This document shows positions 16,989-27,265 of a DNA stretch of 57,450 nt, piece after piece; the first letter of the stretch is position 1, and each line of letters begins with the position of its first letter. Both the position numbers and the translations under genes were made by a program. Source of the stretch: Candidatus Jettenia ecosi (lineage in GTDB: Bacteria; Planctomycetota; Brocadiia; Brocadiales; Brocadiaceae); NCBI GenBank assembly GCA_005524015.1, contig SULG01000002.1, forward strand, positions 36,221 through 93,670. Direction: 5' to 3'. The notes under the pieces were generated by a model. The model had not been told where the DNA came from. It saw only the letters and a list, made by a program, of their open reading frames with translations, and made no database searches.

Positions 16989-18635
16989 TTAATCGCGTTG
17001 TATGGATACATTGAGTGTTTTTCCAACGCTTGGCAGGTGCAATTTTAAACAGTCTTCAGTCATAGATTTTGCATGTAAATATTGATAGATCTTTAATGTT
17101 TGTGGCTGCCATCGGTTTGTTTCAATGGGGATCTCTTTTATCAATCTAAAGGGGCCGGAATTAAGGTAGGATCGTAACTCCTTATGAATTTCAATTCCCG
17201 TCCAATCCTCTTTTTCTACTACGATATATGATATGCCATATTTATCGAAAATCCTCTTAATATCATCATGTGAATGGGCATGAATCTTGAGCCAATGTCC
17301 TGGGGTAATTGATGAAGAAGTAAGAAGTTTATCTCCCCGCAGCACATACATGGATTTTTTTTCATCCAGCACCCGCATTAAATAGATAAAGTAATTTTTG
17401 TGGCGGCCATCAAAGAAGATTGTAGATGTCTTGTTTTCCCGTAGTATATAATGGACGGCTTCATCATAGCCCCTGATATAGAATAGAGGTTTTTTGTAAA
17501 TATATGATATCTGATAAATCACAATAGCTACTAAAACAATTACATGAACAAGGTAATAAATTTTATATTTTTGAGCATATATTATGGGTAATGCTGCGAA
17601 CAGACAAAAGGCAGGTATCCAGAAAATTGGATACCGGTCAGTTTTAGCATTGAGAAATGTAAAAAAAAGATATACGCTCATAATTAAAAGGATAAAATAC
17701 ATGCAACGATTATCACGTTTCCAGATTGCCCACCCAAAACCTGTACCACAGAGAATCATGAAAGGCCAGGTTAAATGGCTGTTTATCAGCACAAAAAAAT
17801 AGAGTTTCAAATTTTCCCATGATAATCTGGAATGCTTCGTATACGCAATAGACTGATCTATGTTCTGGTCTCCAAGCCAAAAGGTAATTATGGCGAGAGG
17901 GGTAAGCAGAAGTACCGCAATTATGCCAGCAATCCAGGTTTCTTTGCGTTTTATAAAGCTTGTGAATTGTCTTCTGGCTATGAGATACAGGATAAACCAT
18001 AGTACGATAAAAACGGCTGTTTGTTTAGTCCATACGGTGAGGCTAAAAGTGATTGCCGTGGTATAGAGATAAGCTGGTTTTTCATTTTCCAGAAAACGAT
18101 AGAAGATATACGCAGTGAGCATGGCCATAGATAACACGGGAATTTCGGCCATTGTGTACCATTCCCATTGAACCAGATAAGGTGTAGTTATGAGTAATAG
18201 TGATGCCCAAAAGGCAGTATGCGTGTCGAAGATGCGCTGGATAAGTTTAAACCAGGCGCTTACTCCAATGAGAGCAAAAAGCAAAATAGCTAAGCGACTA
18301 CTCCAGATGTTAATGCCGAATATAGCGTTAAACATAGCTTCAATACAGGAGAAAAAAGGGGGGTGATAGCCGATACTTATAGCAGGATATCTGGCATAAT
18401 AATGGGTTGTAAAATCATAAATATTACTTATCGGCATTTCGCGCAGAAAATCAAGAATGAATGCACCATCCATTAAATGCCGTTCTGCATCTGCGAAACC
18501 GCTGACCGTGGGGTCGTAAATTCCACGCAACAAGAGAACTGACATTATCAGGAGAATCAAGGTAAGGCTTATCCTGTCTTTCCCTGTTTGATCCATGCAC
18601 CCGTTACGCTGTTTAGAAAATAAGTTCGGTATCAT
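16989..18635 (-). CDS. GT39/ArnT-like membrane glycosyltransferase
   Basis: 548 residues with about ten or more membrane helices in the first 400 residues and a soluble C-terminal domain. The first external loop carries DAERHLMDGAFIL and YARYPAISIGYHPPFFS, matching the Asp/Glu-containing loop and the xYHPPF segment of PMT/ArnT-type transferases, which use polyprenyl-phosphate sugars on the periplasmic side. AGGAGG precedes the ATG at 18635. It is the first gene of the minus-strand arm to end in this gap. It probably adds a branch sugar to the lipid-linked glycan or to another acceptor outside the membrane. Confidence 0.82.
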   Translation of the reverse strand: MIPNLFSKQRNGCMDQTGKDRISLTLILLIMSVLLLRGIYDPTVSGFADAERHLMDGAFILDFLREMPISNIYDFTTHYYARYPAISIGYHPPFFSCIEAMFNAIFGINIWSSRLAILLFALIGVSAWFKLIQRIFDTHTAFWASLLLITTPYLVQWEWYTMAEIPVLSMAMLTAYIFYRFLENEKPAYLYTTAITFSLTVWTKQTAVFIVLWFILYLIARRQFTSFIKRKETWIAGIIAVLLLTPLAIITFWLGDQNIDQSIAYTKHSRLSWENLKLYFFVLINSHLTWPFMILCGTGFGWAIWKRDNRCMYFILLIMSVYLFFTFLNAKTDRYPIFWIPAFCLFAALPIIYAQKYKIYYLVHVIVLVAIVIYQISYIYKKPLFYIRGYDEAVHYILRENKTSTIFFDGRHKNYFIYLMRVLDEKKSMYVLRGDKLLTSSSITPGHWLKIHAHSHDDIKRIFDKYGISYIVVEKEDWTGIEIHKELRSYLNSGPFRLIKEIPIETNRWQPQTLKIYQYLHAKSMTEDCLKLHLPSVGKTLNVSIQRD

Positions 18636-18787
18636 TTTTCGTAATCCTCCTGATTAAGAAATAATGGTATAATCGTTGCCTTAGTGTAAGGCGGTATGGG
18701 CAAAGGATACAGAAAACCTGCCGGGTCATCTCTCCACGTTTGTTTGCACATAATGTTTATATAAGAACGGGAAATTACATTGTCAAT

Positions 18788-20416
18788 TTATACAACTTTT
18801 TCATGATATTCTTCCTCAATATTAATACTCCATAAATTATCTTTTGTTTTTATTCCCTTTATAATATTTTCTACGGCAACCATTGCTGACATCATTGAAT
18901 GATCCTGATTGTTGTAACGATGCATACCATTTCGGCCAATAAGGAATAGGTTATCAATCGTTTCCAGATATTCAATGATCTCATATAAATAATCATAACT
19001 GCCAGTATATGATGGATATGCCTTCGGTACTCTTACAACACAACCGTCTTTTACCTCATGTGAGTCAATAAAATTAATCTTCTCCAATTCTCCAATGCAA
19101 AATTGGAGGAATTCTTTGTCCGGCATACACCATAATTCATCTCCTTCATTACAAAAATACTCTAATCCTAACCAGATATCATTTTCATGTGCGACCATAT
19201 AAGGGCTCCAGTTATTAAAGATCTGAACTCTACCCAGCTTCACGTCTTTTTCCTGGACATATATCCAATTATCCGGAATGATATTACCCATTGTGCGGTG
19301 TTTCGTAGTATTTTTGACTTTTAATCTGTGTGTTAAGATCCCTGCAGTCATGAAATCCCTGTAAACAAGTCTTGAGGCAATGTCTCGTATGTTTTTGTCA
19401 GGCACAGGATGTATCCGTACTATCAGATCTTTTATTGGTATTGATGAAAAAAAGTAATCGGCATTTTCTTCAAATATATTTCCTGTTGTGGCATCTCTGA
19501 TTCTTATACCCTGAACACGGTTGGCATCGATTGCAATATTTACAATCTCATGGTTTGTCTTAATTATACCCCCGTTTTTACTTACTGTATCTGCAACGGT
19601 TTCCCACATCTGACCAGGTCCGTATTTCGGGTAAAGAAAGCTCTCAATGAGCGATGTCTCTGTGTTTTTTTGTGCAATATCCTTTTTTCTCCCGGTAAAT
19701 ATCCTTTTTATGGCATGAGTTATTGCGGTAAATACGGAAAGCCCCTTTACTCTTTGTGCGCCCCATTTTGCGCTTATTTTCTGACAGGTTACACCCCATA
19801 CTTTTTCTGTGTAATCCTTAAAGAAGGTATGGTACAGCTCTTTACCGAACCGTGAAATGAAAAAATCTTCTAAGTTTCTTATTTCTTTTTTTGGAAGAAA
19901 GTTTACCATGAAAAGACTACAGGCTATTTTTATTGTTTTTCTGAGCCCTAAATTTTTTACGGTTTGTAATTTTAAGGAAAGGGGATAATCATAAAACTTG
20001 CGCAAATAAAAAATTCTCGATATTCGATTTCTATGAAGGAAAACCTTATCTTCTTTCTCAGGATTCGGGGGATTTACCATAAGCGCATCGCTTTCTTTTA
20101 TCTTTCTGTATCTTGATTTATGTGAAGCAGGGATTTTTCGTCTTAATAGTAAATCGTCTTTTGCCGGAGATCCTTGTATGGGGAGAATATTGCACCACCA
20201 ATCCATAATTTTGCCCGATTTTGAGAAGAAACGGTGTCCGCCAATGTCTATTCGGTTTCCCTTATAGTTTACTGTTTTTGAAATACCACCAATCTCCCTG
20301 GTTGCTTCATATACTGTGGGCGCTATATCTGTCTTATCAAGCAGTTCATACGCTGAGGTTAAACCTGCCGGGCCAGCGCCAAAGATAATTGCTTTTTTAG
20401 AATGTATTCCTGACAT
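18788..20416 (-). CDS. FAD-dependent oxidoreductase, UDP-galactopyranose mutase/amine oxidase-like
   Basis: 542 residues. The N-terminal dinucleotide-binding motif is [16 protein letters not shown], followed by the acidic strand end (VYEA), the GG-doublet region [10 protein letters not shown] and [12 protein letters not shown]. The C-terminal FAD segment [18 protein letters not shown] with a following helix is typical of the amine oxidase/UDP-galactopyranose mutase clan. Proteins of this length in glycan loci are often annotated as protoporphyrinogen-oxidase-like. The likely role is redox or ring-form chemistry on a nucleotide sugar, but the exact reaction is not shown. It lies 26 bases downstream of the broken GT2 gene on the same strand. 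Confidence 0.83.
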   Translation of the reverse strand: MSGIHSKKAIIFGAGPAGLTSAYELLDKTDIAPTVYEATREIGGISKTVNYKGNRIDIGGHRFFSKSGKIMDWWCNILPIQGSPAKDDLLLRRKIPASHKSRYRKIKESDALMVNPPNPEKEDKVFLHRNRISRIFYLRKFYDYPLSLKLQTVKNLGLRKTIKIACSLFMVNFLPKKEIRNLEDFFISRFGKELYHTFFKDYTEKVWGVTCQKISAKWGAQRVKGLSVFTAITHAIKRIFTGRKKDIAQKNTETSLIESFLYPKYGPGQMWETVADTVSKNGGIIKTNHEIVNIAIDANRVQGIRIRDATTGNIFEENADYFFSSIPIKDLIVRIHPVPDKNIRDIASRLVYRDFMTAGILTHRLKVKNTTKHRTMGNIIPDNWIYVQEKDVKLGRVQIFNNWSPYMVAHENDIWLGLEYFCNEGDELWCMPDKEFLQFCIGELEKINFIDSHEVKDGCVVRVPKAYPSYTGSYDYLYEIIEYLETIDNLFLIGRNGMHRYNNQDHSMMSAMVAVENIIKGIKTKDNLWSINIEEEYHEKVV

Positions 20417-20442
20417 ATAAAATCACCGGTAAAATTCATGAA

Positions 20443-21916
20443 TTAATGTTGTCGCATGTGAAGCTTTTTTGTGGAATAAATTATCCAACAAACCACAAAA
20501 GTTCCACTACTATAAAGATAATAAAGCACATGTGAAAAAATGGCCAACAGTAAAAACTTAAAACCTCTTAATTTGAAAAAAAATCGGTATAATTGGCTGT
20601 TCAGTAATAAGATATTCATGGTAGTTAGGACAAAGGCAAAATACAAGGCAGCCGCAGAAGGGAGTAAGTTGTATCCCAGATTACTGCGGGATGCGATACC
20701 AGATAGGGTAACAACCATGCCTGCTGTAATGATAAAGACAATCCGTATCATGACATTTCGATGCCAACTTCTGGTTTTTATGTTCGGTATTTTCACATAG
20801 AAGATAACAAAATTGACGAGGAGAAATAGAATAAGAATGAAAAACTTTAAATGATAATAAAATGAAGTGTTGGGAATACATGCAAGGAGTTTCTGATTAA
20901 AAAAGAAGAAAGTTAATAAGGTAAATGCAAATCCGGAAACGATGAAAAATAGCAGAGGAAGTAAAAATTTTAAATGTCTTCCCTTGTTCCAAAGTTGAAG
21001 GATGCGAGTGTAAGAAACAACAAAATTAGCGCCAAGAAAAAGAGCGACTCCCAATAGCTTGATATAATAATAAAAAGACCCTACGGGAATATGGGAAAAG
21101 AGTTTATATTCAAGCAAAAAGAATATTCCAAGCTCTATAAGAAGTCCGACACAAAGCGAACTCACTAAATGACTTTTTTGGAAGTTTAATCCTTTCGGCA
21201 TCTCCTGCGATTGGAGGATTAAATTTGCCCAGGGAACTGCGCGGCAAAAAATATCTGTATAAAGTAAAGAATAAAAACTCCATTTCTTTAAATGTTTTAC
21301 CTGGAGTTCTTTTACCAGTAAGATTTTGTAACCGCATTTCCTTATCCTAAGGCCGAGTTCTACATCTTCAATAGATGGCTTTGGATACTGCGCAGCATCG
21401 AAGCCTCCGGTTTTATGAAATACTTCTTTTCGGATTGCACCACATCCAGCCCAAAAGGTATGAGCATTATTGTAGGAAGTTTGGTGAATAAAATGATGAA
21501 AAAGGTTTTTATATTGAGAAAAGAAGTTGATAGCTGATGGTTGATTATCATATGATCCAAATAATGCTCCAATATAATGCTCCAATTTCGGAATTGTTTA
21601 AGAATTTGGATACAACACAGCTAAGGGAATTCTGATGTATAACCACATCTGAATCCACAAAGAAATAAATATTGCCCCTGGCATTCTGTGTACCAACATT
21701 TCTCGCTGCTCCCGGTCCCGATTGTTTATCCATACGGACAACCTGGACTCCTGCCTGCCGGGCTATCTGCGGACTCTCGTCTGTAGAGGCATCATCGACA
21801 ACAATTATCTCGTAGTGAGGATAATCTGAAGATTTGATAGCATCCAAACAACTGGGAAGAAATTGACTACAATTATACGCTGGAATTATGACGGAGACGA
21901 GGGGCTTTTTGTGCAA
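20443..21916 (-). pseudogene. GT2 glycosyltransferase split by a 13-bp tandem duplication
   Basis: Two frames make one protein. The first (21916 to 21548, TTG start) has PLVSVIIPAYNCSQFL, IIVVDDASTDESP and the DxD strand YFFVDSDVV, then runs out of frame after EIGAL. The second (from about 21585 down to 20443) continues LFGSYDNQPSAINFF and has the acceptor-site segment SIEDVELGLRIRKCG, then five to seven membrane helices. At the junction the 13-base unit ATTGGAGCATTAT (minus strand) is present twice, at 21586-21561. Removing one unit restores EIGALFGSYDNQ and a single 486-residue frame. As written, the enzyme would be truncated after the GT-A donor half. It could be a true null, a reversible slippage site or an assembly error. 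Confidence 0.85.
21561..21586 (-). repeat. 13-bp perfect tandem duplication causing a frameshift
   Basis: On the plus strand ATAATGCTCCAAT occurs twice back to back (21561-21573, 21574-21586). It lies inside the GT2 gene and adds 13 bases, shifting the frame by one. Confidence 0.95.
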
Positions 21917-22122
21917 CGTTAAATCTAAACTCCATTATAGTATAGAGAATCTACCCTCCCGTACAACTCTATGAATATTATTGATGTAAATCACAAATCA
22001 GTAAATCTGCCGGATTTTATAGAAAATTATATGCCAAAATATCAGAGAAATGAGAAAAAGAGTTAAATTGCATTCTGATAGCAGATATCCATATAATTTT
22101 AACCAAAAATGTATACGAAATA

Positions 22123-22169
22123 TGTGCCGTGTCGCACAAGTGAATACCACAAAGATGTGACACGGCACA
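22123..22169. repeat. Palindrome of the GTGACATG/CACGGCAC family
   Basis: GTGCCGTGTC at 22124-22133 pairs with GACACGGCAC at 22159-22168; the middle contains CACAAGTG and CACAAAGATGTG. It sits in the 386-base gap between the divergent broken GT2 gene and the flippase gene. The gap shows no other clear signal; promoters for both genes must lie here but I could not single them out. Confidence 0.65.
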
Positions 22170-22302
22170 CAGGAGTGAAGGTAATGAATAATACGAACGA
22201 AAAGAGTTATGGACAAGATTTGAATGGCAAATCCTTTGCGGTCTTTTTTTTAAACAAACGTTGATTTGATATGAGAAGGATTTAAAGAGTATATTTGTTC
22301 TC

Positions 22303-23604
22303 ATGAATATTTCTAATACTACAGACCTTATAAGATCCGGGGTAGTAAAGCGCCTTACTTTGATGTTTACCGGAAATATCTTTGCCGCAGGCCTGGGATT
22401 CTTAGCAGTGCTCATAATCTCAAGAGAATTGAGTGTAAGTGATTTTGGGCTTTTCAACATGGCAATATCAGTCATACTCATCTCTTCCCGTTTATCAACT
22501 CTTGGCATGGATACTACCATGATAAAATTCGCCTCTTCATATTTAATCCTCAAAAAAAAGGCTGAAGTTAATTATGTGCTGAGAACAATTTTTCTTGTAA
22601 GGATCATAATAAGTTCTATCCTTGCTATTATCGTGTTCATTACATCTGAAATAGTATCGACAAAAGTCTTTTACCATCCGGGTTTGACTTCACTTCTTAA
22701 ATTAGCAGCTTTTGGAGGCTTAACTTTTTCTCTGTTAAATTATTTAAAATCCGTACTTCATACATATCAATTATTCAGGAAATCCGTTATCCTGCAGATT
22801 TTTATTGATTTGGGTAAACTATTTACCGTGATAGTTTTAATATGGTATTTAAAAATGAGTGTTTTTATTGCTGTTGCAATATTTGCTTTTATTCCTGTAT
22901 TAGGTATCTTTCTTGGATTTAAAAATATCTGCCCTGTATTCTTTTCAGAGAAAAAACCTATACAAGACATCTTCAAACAGCTTTTTTCTTATAGTAAATG
23001 GATGTTTGTAAGCAATACGTGTAATCTTATACTCCCGTATATTGGTATCTTTATGATCTCAAGGATGTTGAGTAGCGAGGCTGCGGGTATCTATGGGCTC
23101 GCAATTAATCTCACCTACATCTTCCCAATAATTATTTATTCTTTACACTCCGTACTGTTGCCGAAGGTATCCAGGTTTCGGGAAATAGCACAATTTGAAA
23201 AATATATAAAAGATGCTTTAAAGATTTCACTTTATATGGGGATAATGATTGTCCCATTCTTATTTTTCTCCCATGCTGTTATACAATTCTTTTTTGGTTC
23301 GCGATATCTCGGCGCCGTTCCTATTTTTAACTGGTTTTTGTTAAGTTATACTATCCTCACCGTTAATACTACTCTCCATGTAGCGATATACTCTATGAGT
23401 AAGCCTTACATAATAGCTATAGCCGATGTGGTGAATTTGATGGTAATGCTCATCGGGTGTTATATCCTCATACCTCTTTTTCATGCTGTGGCCCCGGCCC
23501 TCCTTATGTTGATTATCCATACAAGCAATTTGGGGTTTTTTTCCCTGTATATTTTAAAGAACATACGTACGGGAACAATTCTATTTCAAAATACAAATTA
23601 TTAA
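22303..23604 (+). CDS. Wzx-type polysaccharide flippase (MOP superfamily)
   Basis: 433 residues, about twelve membrane helices. The N-terminus (FTGNIFAAGLGFLAVLIISR, then LSVSDFGLFNMAISV) is the usual start of polysaccharide transporters of the MOP/MATE superfamily, which flip lipid-linked repeat units to the periplasm. A basic loop near residues 215-230 and the second-half start SYSKWMFVSNTCNLILPYIG fit the two-bundle layout. The gene stands alone on plus between minus-strand glycosyltransferase genes and converges with the GT2 gene at 23635, leaving 30 bases. Together with the Wzy-like protein it supports a Wzx/Wzy pathway. Confidence 0.85.
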   Translation: MNISNTTDLIRSGVVKRLTLMFTGNIFAAGLGFLAVLIISRELSVSDFGLFNMAISVILISSRLSTLGMDTTMIKFASSYLILKKKAEVNYVLRTIFLVRIIISSILAIIVFITSEIVSTKVFYHPGLTSLLKLAAFGGLTFSLLNYLKSVLHTYQLFRKSVILQIFIDLGKLFTVIVLIWYLKMSVFIAVAIFAFIPVLGIFLGFKNICPVFFSEKKPIQDIFKQLFSYSKWMFVSNTCNLILPYIGIFMISRMLSSEAAGIYGLAINLTYIFPIIIYSLHSVLLPKVSRFREIAQFEKYIKDALKISLYMGIMIVPFLFFSHAVIQFFFGSRYLGAVPIFNWFLLSYTILTVNTTLHVAIYSMSKPYIIAIADVVNLMVMLIGCYILIPLFHAVAPALLMLIIHTSNLGFFSLYILKNIRTGTILFQNTNY

Positions 23605-23634
23605 ATCATATCAGAATGAATCATTATCAGTTTC

Positions 23635-24519
23635 TTAACCTTTCGCGTAGCTAACGCATTCCCCAAGAGACCAGGAAATAAGGCCTAAAGTAAACAAAGG
23701 TAAAACCTTTAAAAAAGACAAAAGGTAGACCCTGTTTTTGAAATTGATAAACCCTATTTTAAAGAAAAGCTTCAGGGTAATAAGGGGAGAGAAAATTACA
23801 TACAGGAATCTTCTCAATCGGGAAAATCTTTGACTTGTGGTACGTACCCGGGCAAAAGATTGACCATGATGATATTCATGGATTAAAAATTTACTCAAAT
23901 TATCAATGTTGTGATGAAAAATAAGGATAGAGGGTACAAATCGCAAACGATATCCTTTTTCCTCTAATCGCCAATGATATTCAGTATCAGAGCAATACGT
24001 TCCTTCTATAAAGGCACCATATTTTTTAAAAACTTCTCTTTTATAAGACATATTTGCCCCGGCAATATCCCGTAACCATTTTGCATGGAGAGAAGGCATC
24101 CATTGGCTAAATTCGCAAAAGTAAGCTGCCCAGCCAACATAGCTCGTAGGATTTCCATTTGCAATAGCGCCTCCAATAGCCACACAGGCGGACTGATGAG
24201 CTTTGATAATCTCATTGACCCAGTTGCTATCGGCTCTGCAATCCGCGTCAATAAAAGCAATAACTTCTCCTTTTGCCACAGAAATACCAAAGTTGCGTGC
24301 ATCCCCACAATATTTCCTTTCCTGAAATTTATATACATTAACCCTGGGAAACCTTTCCTTAATAAATTTAGCCGTGTTATCATCAGGAGAACTATCAACA
24401 ATAATTACCTCAAAGTCTTTATCGGATACTTGATCTTCTAAAGATTTGAGACAATCTTTTATTGTCTTTCCTGAATTATAGGAAGCTATGATTACTGACA
24501 ATGGATATTTCTCAATCAT
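23635..24519 (-). CDS. Glycosyltransferase family 2
   Basis: 294 residues. It starts PLSVIIASYNSGKTIKDCL; EVIIVDSSPDDNTAKF is the nucleotide-binding strand and AFIDADCRADSNWV holds the DxD motif near residue 93. The acceptor segment GTYCSDTEYHWRLEEKGY and a C-terminal amphipathic or membrane-associated region (about 230-290) follow. It is the downstream partner of the GT2 gene at 24598-25485 on the same strand (78-base gap). The donor sugar is unknown. Confidence 0.86.
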   Translation of the reverse strand: MIEKYPLSVIIASYNSGKTIKDCLKSLEDQVSDKDFEVIIVDSSPDDNTAKFIKERFPRVNVYKFQERKYCGDARNFGISVAKGEVIAFIDADCRADSNWVNEIIKAHQSACVAIGGAIANGNPTSYVGWAAYFCEFSQWMPSLHAKWLRDIAGANMSYKREVFKKYGAFIEGTYCSDTEYHWRLEEKGYRLRFVPSILIFHHNIDNLSKFLIHEYHHGQSFARVRTTSQRFSRLRRFLYVIFSPLITLKLFFKIGFINFKNRVYLLSFLKVLPLFTLGLISWSLGECVSYAKG

Positions 24520-24597
24520 ACAATAGTCTTATTGCAATTGCATATTCAACATGTGTAAAGTAATGTCCATTCGTACCGGATGTAACCCTCAGGTTTT

Positions 24598-25485
24598 TTA
24601 AAAATTGTTTTGCTGTTTTCTTTTTCGTTCCGTTAGCTTAACGAGCAAGCCGTATACACCTCCCCGTAAAAGGAAATAAGGTATATGAACAAAAAAGTAA
24701 TAGGGAATGAAAACCGACAAATGCATTAATTTAGCATTCAGTAGCTCAAAGAGAAAAAGGTTCCTGAGAAGAAGGTAAGCCCTGCGGAAGATAAATTTAT
24801 TCATTGTGGAGGCATTCTTATGCCATACCCGTGCCTCTTTCACTACTACAACCCGAAAACCTTTCTGTGCTGCTCTGACATTGAAATCTGTTTCTTCAAA
24901 ATAGACCCCATATAGAGTTTGGAACGATCCGATCTTTTTAAAAACTGATGTCTTTATAAGATTTGAACAGCCTAAGATAGAATCGACATTAGCTATTTCA
25001 TCGCCTTTATTCCTGAAAATATCGCGTCCATATTTCAGTTTTTTTAGTCTTCCCGTCCAAAAATTTATCTTATAACCAATATTGTCTATCGTTTCAGGAT
25101 TGCTATAGGAATATACAACCGGAGCTATAACACCTATATTCTCATCCTGTTGCCCCACCTCAATGAGTCTTTTTAAAGAATCTTCCTCGACCGCAACATC
25201 ATTATTGAATACCCAGATATAATCTACCCCTCTATCTATGCCATAAGCAATACCTTGATTTACCGCTCTTACATAACCAAGGTTCCTCTCATTCTCTATA
25301 AGGGAAACCTCCGGGTAATAAAGAGATACTGCTGCCTGGGAACCATCGTTCGATTTATTATCGATGACCAATATTTTACAATTATCCTTTGGATAATTTA
25401 GCTTCATTATTGAGGCGAGGCATTCTAAAAGATCATTTTTACCATTCCAGTTAACAATAGCTATCAGAACCGAAGGAAGATCCAT
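24598..25485 (-). CDS. Glycosyltransferase family 2, WbbL/rhamnosyltransferase-like
   Basis: 295 residues from the ATG at 25485, chosen because it places the family start (MDLPSVLIAIVNWNGKND) at the N-terminus. Longer starts exist at 25524 (ATG) and 25590 (TTG, with GGAAGAG upstream). The segment KILVIDNKSNDGS is the donor-binding strand, ENERNLGYVRAVNQGI is the signature of the rhamnosyltransferase-like subgroup, and WVFNNDVAV carries the DxD-equivalent. The C-terminal 70 residues are hydrophobic and basic and probably associate with the membrane. Members of this subgroup commonly transfer rhamnose, but that is only family knowledge. Confidence 0.82.
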   Translation of the reverse strand: MDLPSVLIAIVNWNGKNDLLECLASIMKLNYPKDNCKILVIDNKSNDGSQAAVSLYYPEVSLIENERNLGYVRAVNQGIAYGIDRGVDYIWVFNNDVAVEEDSLKRLIEVGQQDENIGVIAPVVYSYSNPETIDNIGYKINFWTGRLKKLKYGRDIFRNKGDEIANVDSILGCSNLIKTSVFKKIGSFQTLYGVYFEETDFNVRAAQKGFRVVVVKEARVWHKNASTMNKFIFRRAYLLLRNLFLFELLNAKLMHLSVFIPYYFFVHIPYFLLRGGVYGLLVKLTERKRKQQNNF

Positions 25486-25861
25486 AGTATAGAGAGTAAT
25501 GCCATACATAATTTTTTTTGTCATTATTGAGTTTAAGACCTTCCTTCTTGCATTTCTGAGAGGCAAAAAGAGTATGGTTGTAAAATGCAATTCAATTCTC
25601 TTCCATGTCGGATAAATACTAGACCTTTAATGAAGAAAAAAATATGCCAAGATAAGCATAAGATGGGAAAAATACCTAAGTTTTATTAGCAAATCCTTAT
25701 AAATTTTGCATCAAAATGCATGATACTGCAGCACAATTCAATTCATAAGTAATTTATTTATTTATTTAATCTTATTACACAATAGTATCTGTTATTTTCA
25801 TGTATCATGAAACAAAATAAAATACCGTATAGGGTAACTATGAGATTATCAAAATATGAGA

Positions 25862-25910
25862 AGTGCGACATGTCGCATACGTGTGATATCACAGAAGTGT
25901 GACATGGCAA
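25862..25910. repeat. Palindrome of the GTGACATG family
   Basis: GTGCGACATGTCGCATACG and ATCACAGAAGTGTGACATGGCA can fold together. GCGACATGTCGC is a perfect 12-base palindrome. Relatives are at 11951, 22123 and 35744. It lies in the gap 25591-26070, which otherwise contains only the 12-base tandem repeat at 25929 and AT-rich sequence. Confidence 0.65.
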
Positions 25911-25928
25911 AGGAGAGGAACGAAGAGG

Positions 25929-25952
25929 TTTGTATACTATTTTGTATACTAT
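25929..25952. repeat. 12-bp tandem duplication
   Basis: TTTGTATACTAT is present twice in a row. It is intergenic, so it breaks nothing, but it is another short tandem duplication in the same 5 kb as the two 13-base ones. Confidence 0.85.
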
Positions 25953-26070
25953 GCGGTAAAGGGAACGAGGAAGATCCAGAAGACCTTCCTCATCCCATAT
26001 TAATTTTTTCTATGCGCCAGAAGCATGGAATACTTAATTCTGTAAACCCGATACTATATAAGATTTAATA

Positions 26071-26860
26071 CTATTTAGCCTGTTTTTGGGTTTTCTTTGG
26101 TTCATTTTTACATATTGGGCATACCAGTTGGGCATACCAGGTAATTTTCATCGCAGGTCTCACACTGTTGAATAAGCCATTCCTTTGGTTCCTTCTTACA
26201 ATTAGGACATTTCATTTTCCACTCTATGGGATGATATGCTTTTCCCTTGATAGGTCTTACCCGTTCTGTTTCACATTTGGGGCACTTACTTTCTATCGAT
26301 CCTGATTCTAAACCTCCTTTAGCCTTTTCCTGTTGTGCTTTACAAATTGAGCATGCCAAGAAATCTTCATCGCAGGTATCGCAATGCTGAATGACCATCT
26401 CTTCCGGTTTTTGTTTACAGTCAGGGCATTTCATTTTCCACTCTACGGGATGATATGCCTTTCCCTTAATAGGTCTTGAGCGTACTAATTTGCATTTGGG
26501 GCACTTGCTTTCCATTGCCGTGGCATCTAGCTCAGCAGAAGCTTTTCGACACATGGGACATACAAGAACGTCTTATCCACATTTATCACAACGATGAACA
26601 GCATCTCCTGATACTTCATTTTTACATTCGGGACAAACCATGGTCTTGGGTAAAAGTAACCCTCTTTTCCCTGAGCTTAAACTCTTTTCTTTACAGGACG
26701 GGCAAATGAGAGTCTCTTCGTCTGTTGTGGCTTGTTCTGTAACTACAGTTCTTCTCTCTGGTTCTTCTTCTGAGTAAACAAGATTATCCAGCCAGGTTAC
26801 CAAACTAAAAAACGCAACTACAGAAGCAATTGCAATTCCTAAAACTTTTTTATTCAACAT
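26071..26860 (-). pseudogene. Exported multi-zinc-ribbon protein gene, decayed by a stop codon and a 13-bp duplication
   Basis: The reading starts at 26860 with an N-terminal hydrophobic anchor (KKVLGIAIASVVAFFSLVTW) and then CxxC pairs (CPSC, CPEC, CDKC). It meets an in-frame TAA at 26573-26575 and continues in the same frame with VCPMC, CPKC, CPDC, CDTC, CSIC, CPKC, CPNC, CETC. Two long units of about 62 residues (KCPKC...RPIKGKAYHPVEWKMKCP) are nearly identical. The stop lies where the sister units have Glu (CDKCG-stop-D against CDTCDED), consistent with GAA to TAA. Near the end a 13-base duplication shifts the frame; removing it gives ENYLVCPICKNEPKK and a TAG at 26071. The repaired protein would be 258 residues, exported or membrane-anchored and zinc-binding. 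Function unknown. Confidence 0.8.
26115..26140 (-). repeat. 13-bp perfect tandem duplication causing a frameshift
   Basis: Plus strand TTGGGCATACCAG occurs twice (26115-26127, 26128-26140). It converts the expected VCPICKN ending of the zinc-ribbon protein into VCPTGMPNM followed by a stop. Confidence 0.95.
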
Positions 26861-27265
26861 CTTTTCAACCCCCTTTCTACGCTTAAAAGTCTAAAATAAG
26901 ATACATTTCTATACAAGATGGTAAAGCGAGAAAATAGTATTTGAAAAAAGAAAACATGAAAAGGAATAATAAAAAATTCTTATGTTTAATATAATATCGT
27001 CTAATACAAATTTGCTTTCAAACAATAAATATATTATGAAATATATATGCTATACCTGGCAGGATTCCATTGGGCTATCTTTTAATATTTGAAAGTGAAT
27101 TGGTATAAAATCAGATCATAGCATTGCAAATAAGAATATATCTAATCTTTTTTATAAAAATTGTCAACAAATTTATTTTAAGTAAACTATTAATAAATAC
27201 TTATTGTTTGCTTTTTATTCGTGCCAATTCGTGTTCATTCGTGGCTAAAATAGTACTTTATCGAG
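26861..27265. other. AT-rich gap without a recognised gene
   Basis: The 405 bases between the zinc-ribbon gene and the octaheme cytochrome gene are AT-rich. The only structure seen is a 10-base period at about 27216-27245 (ATTCGTG three times), just beyond the end of the cytochrome gene. I see no terminator hairpin and no coding signal. Confidence 0.5.
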
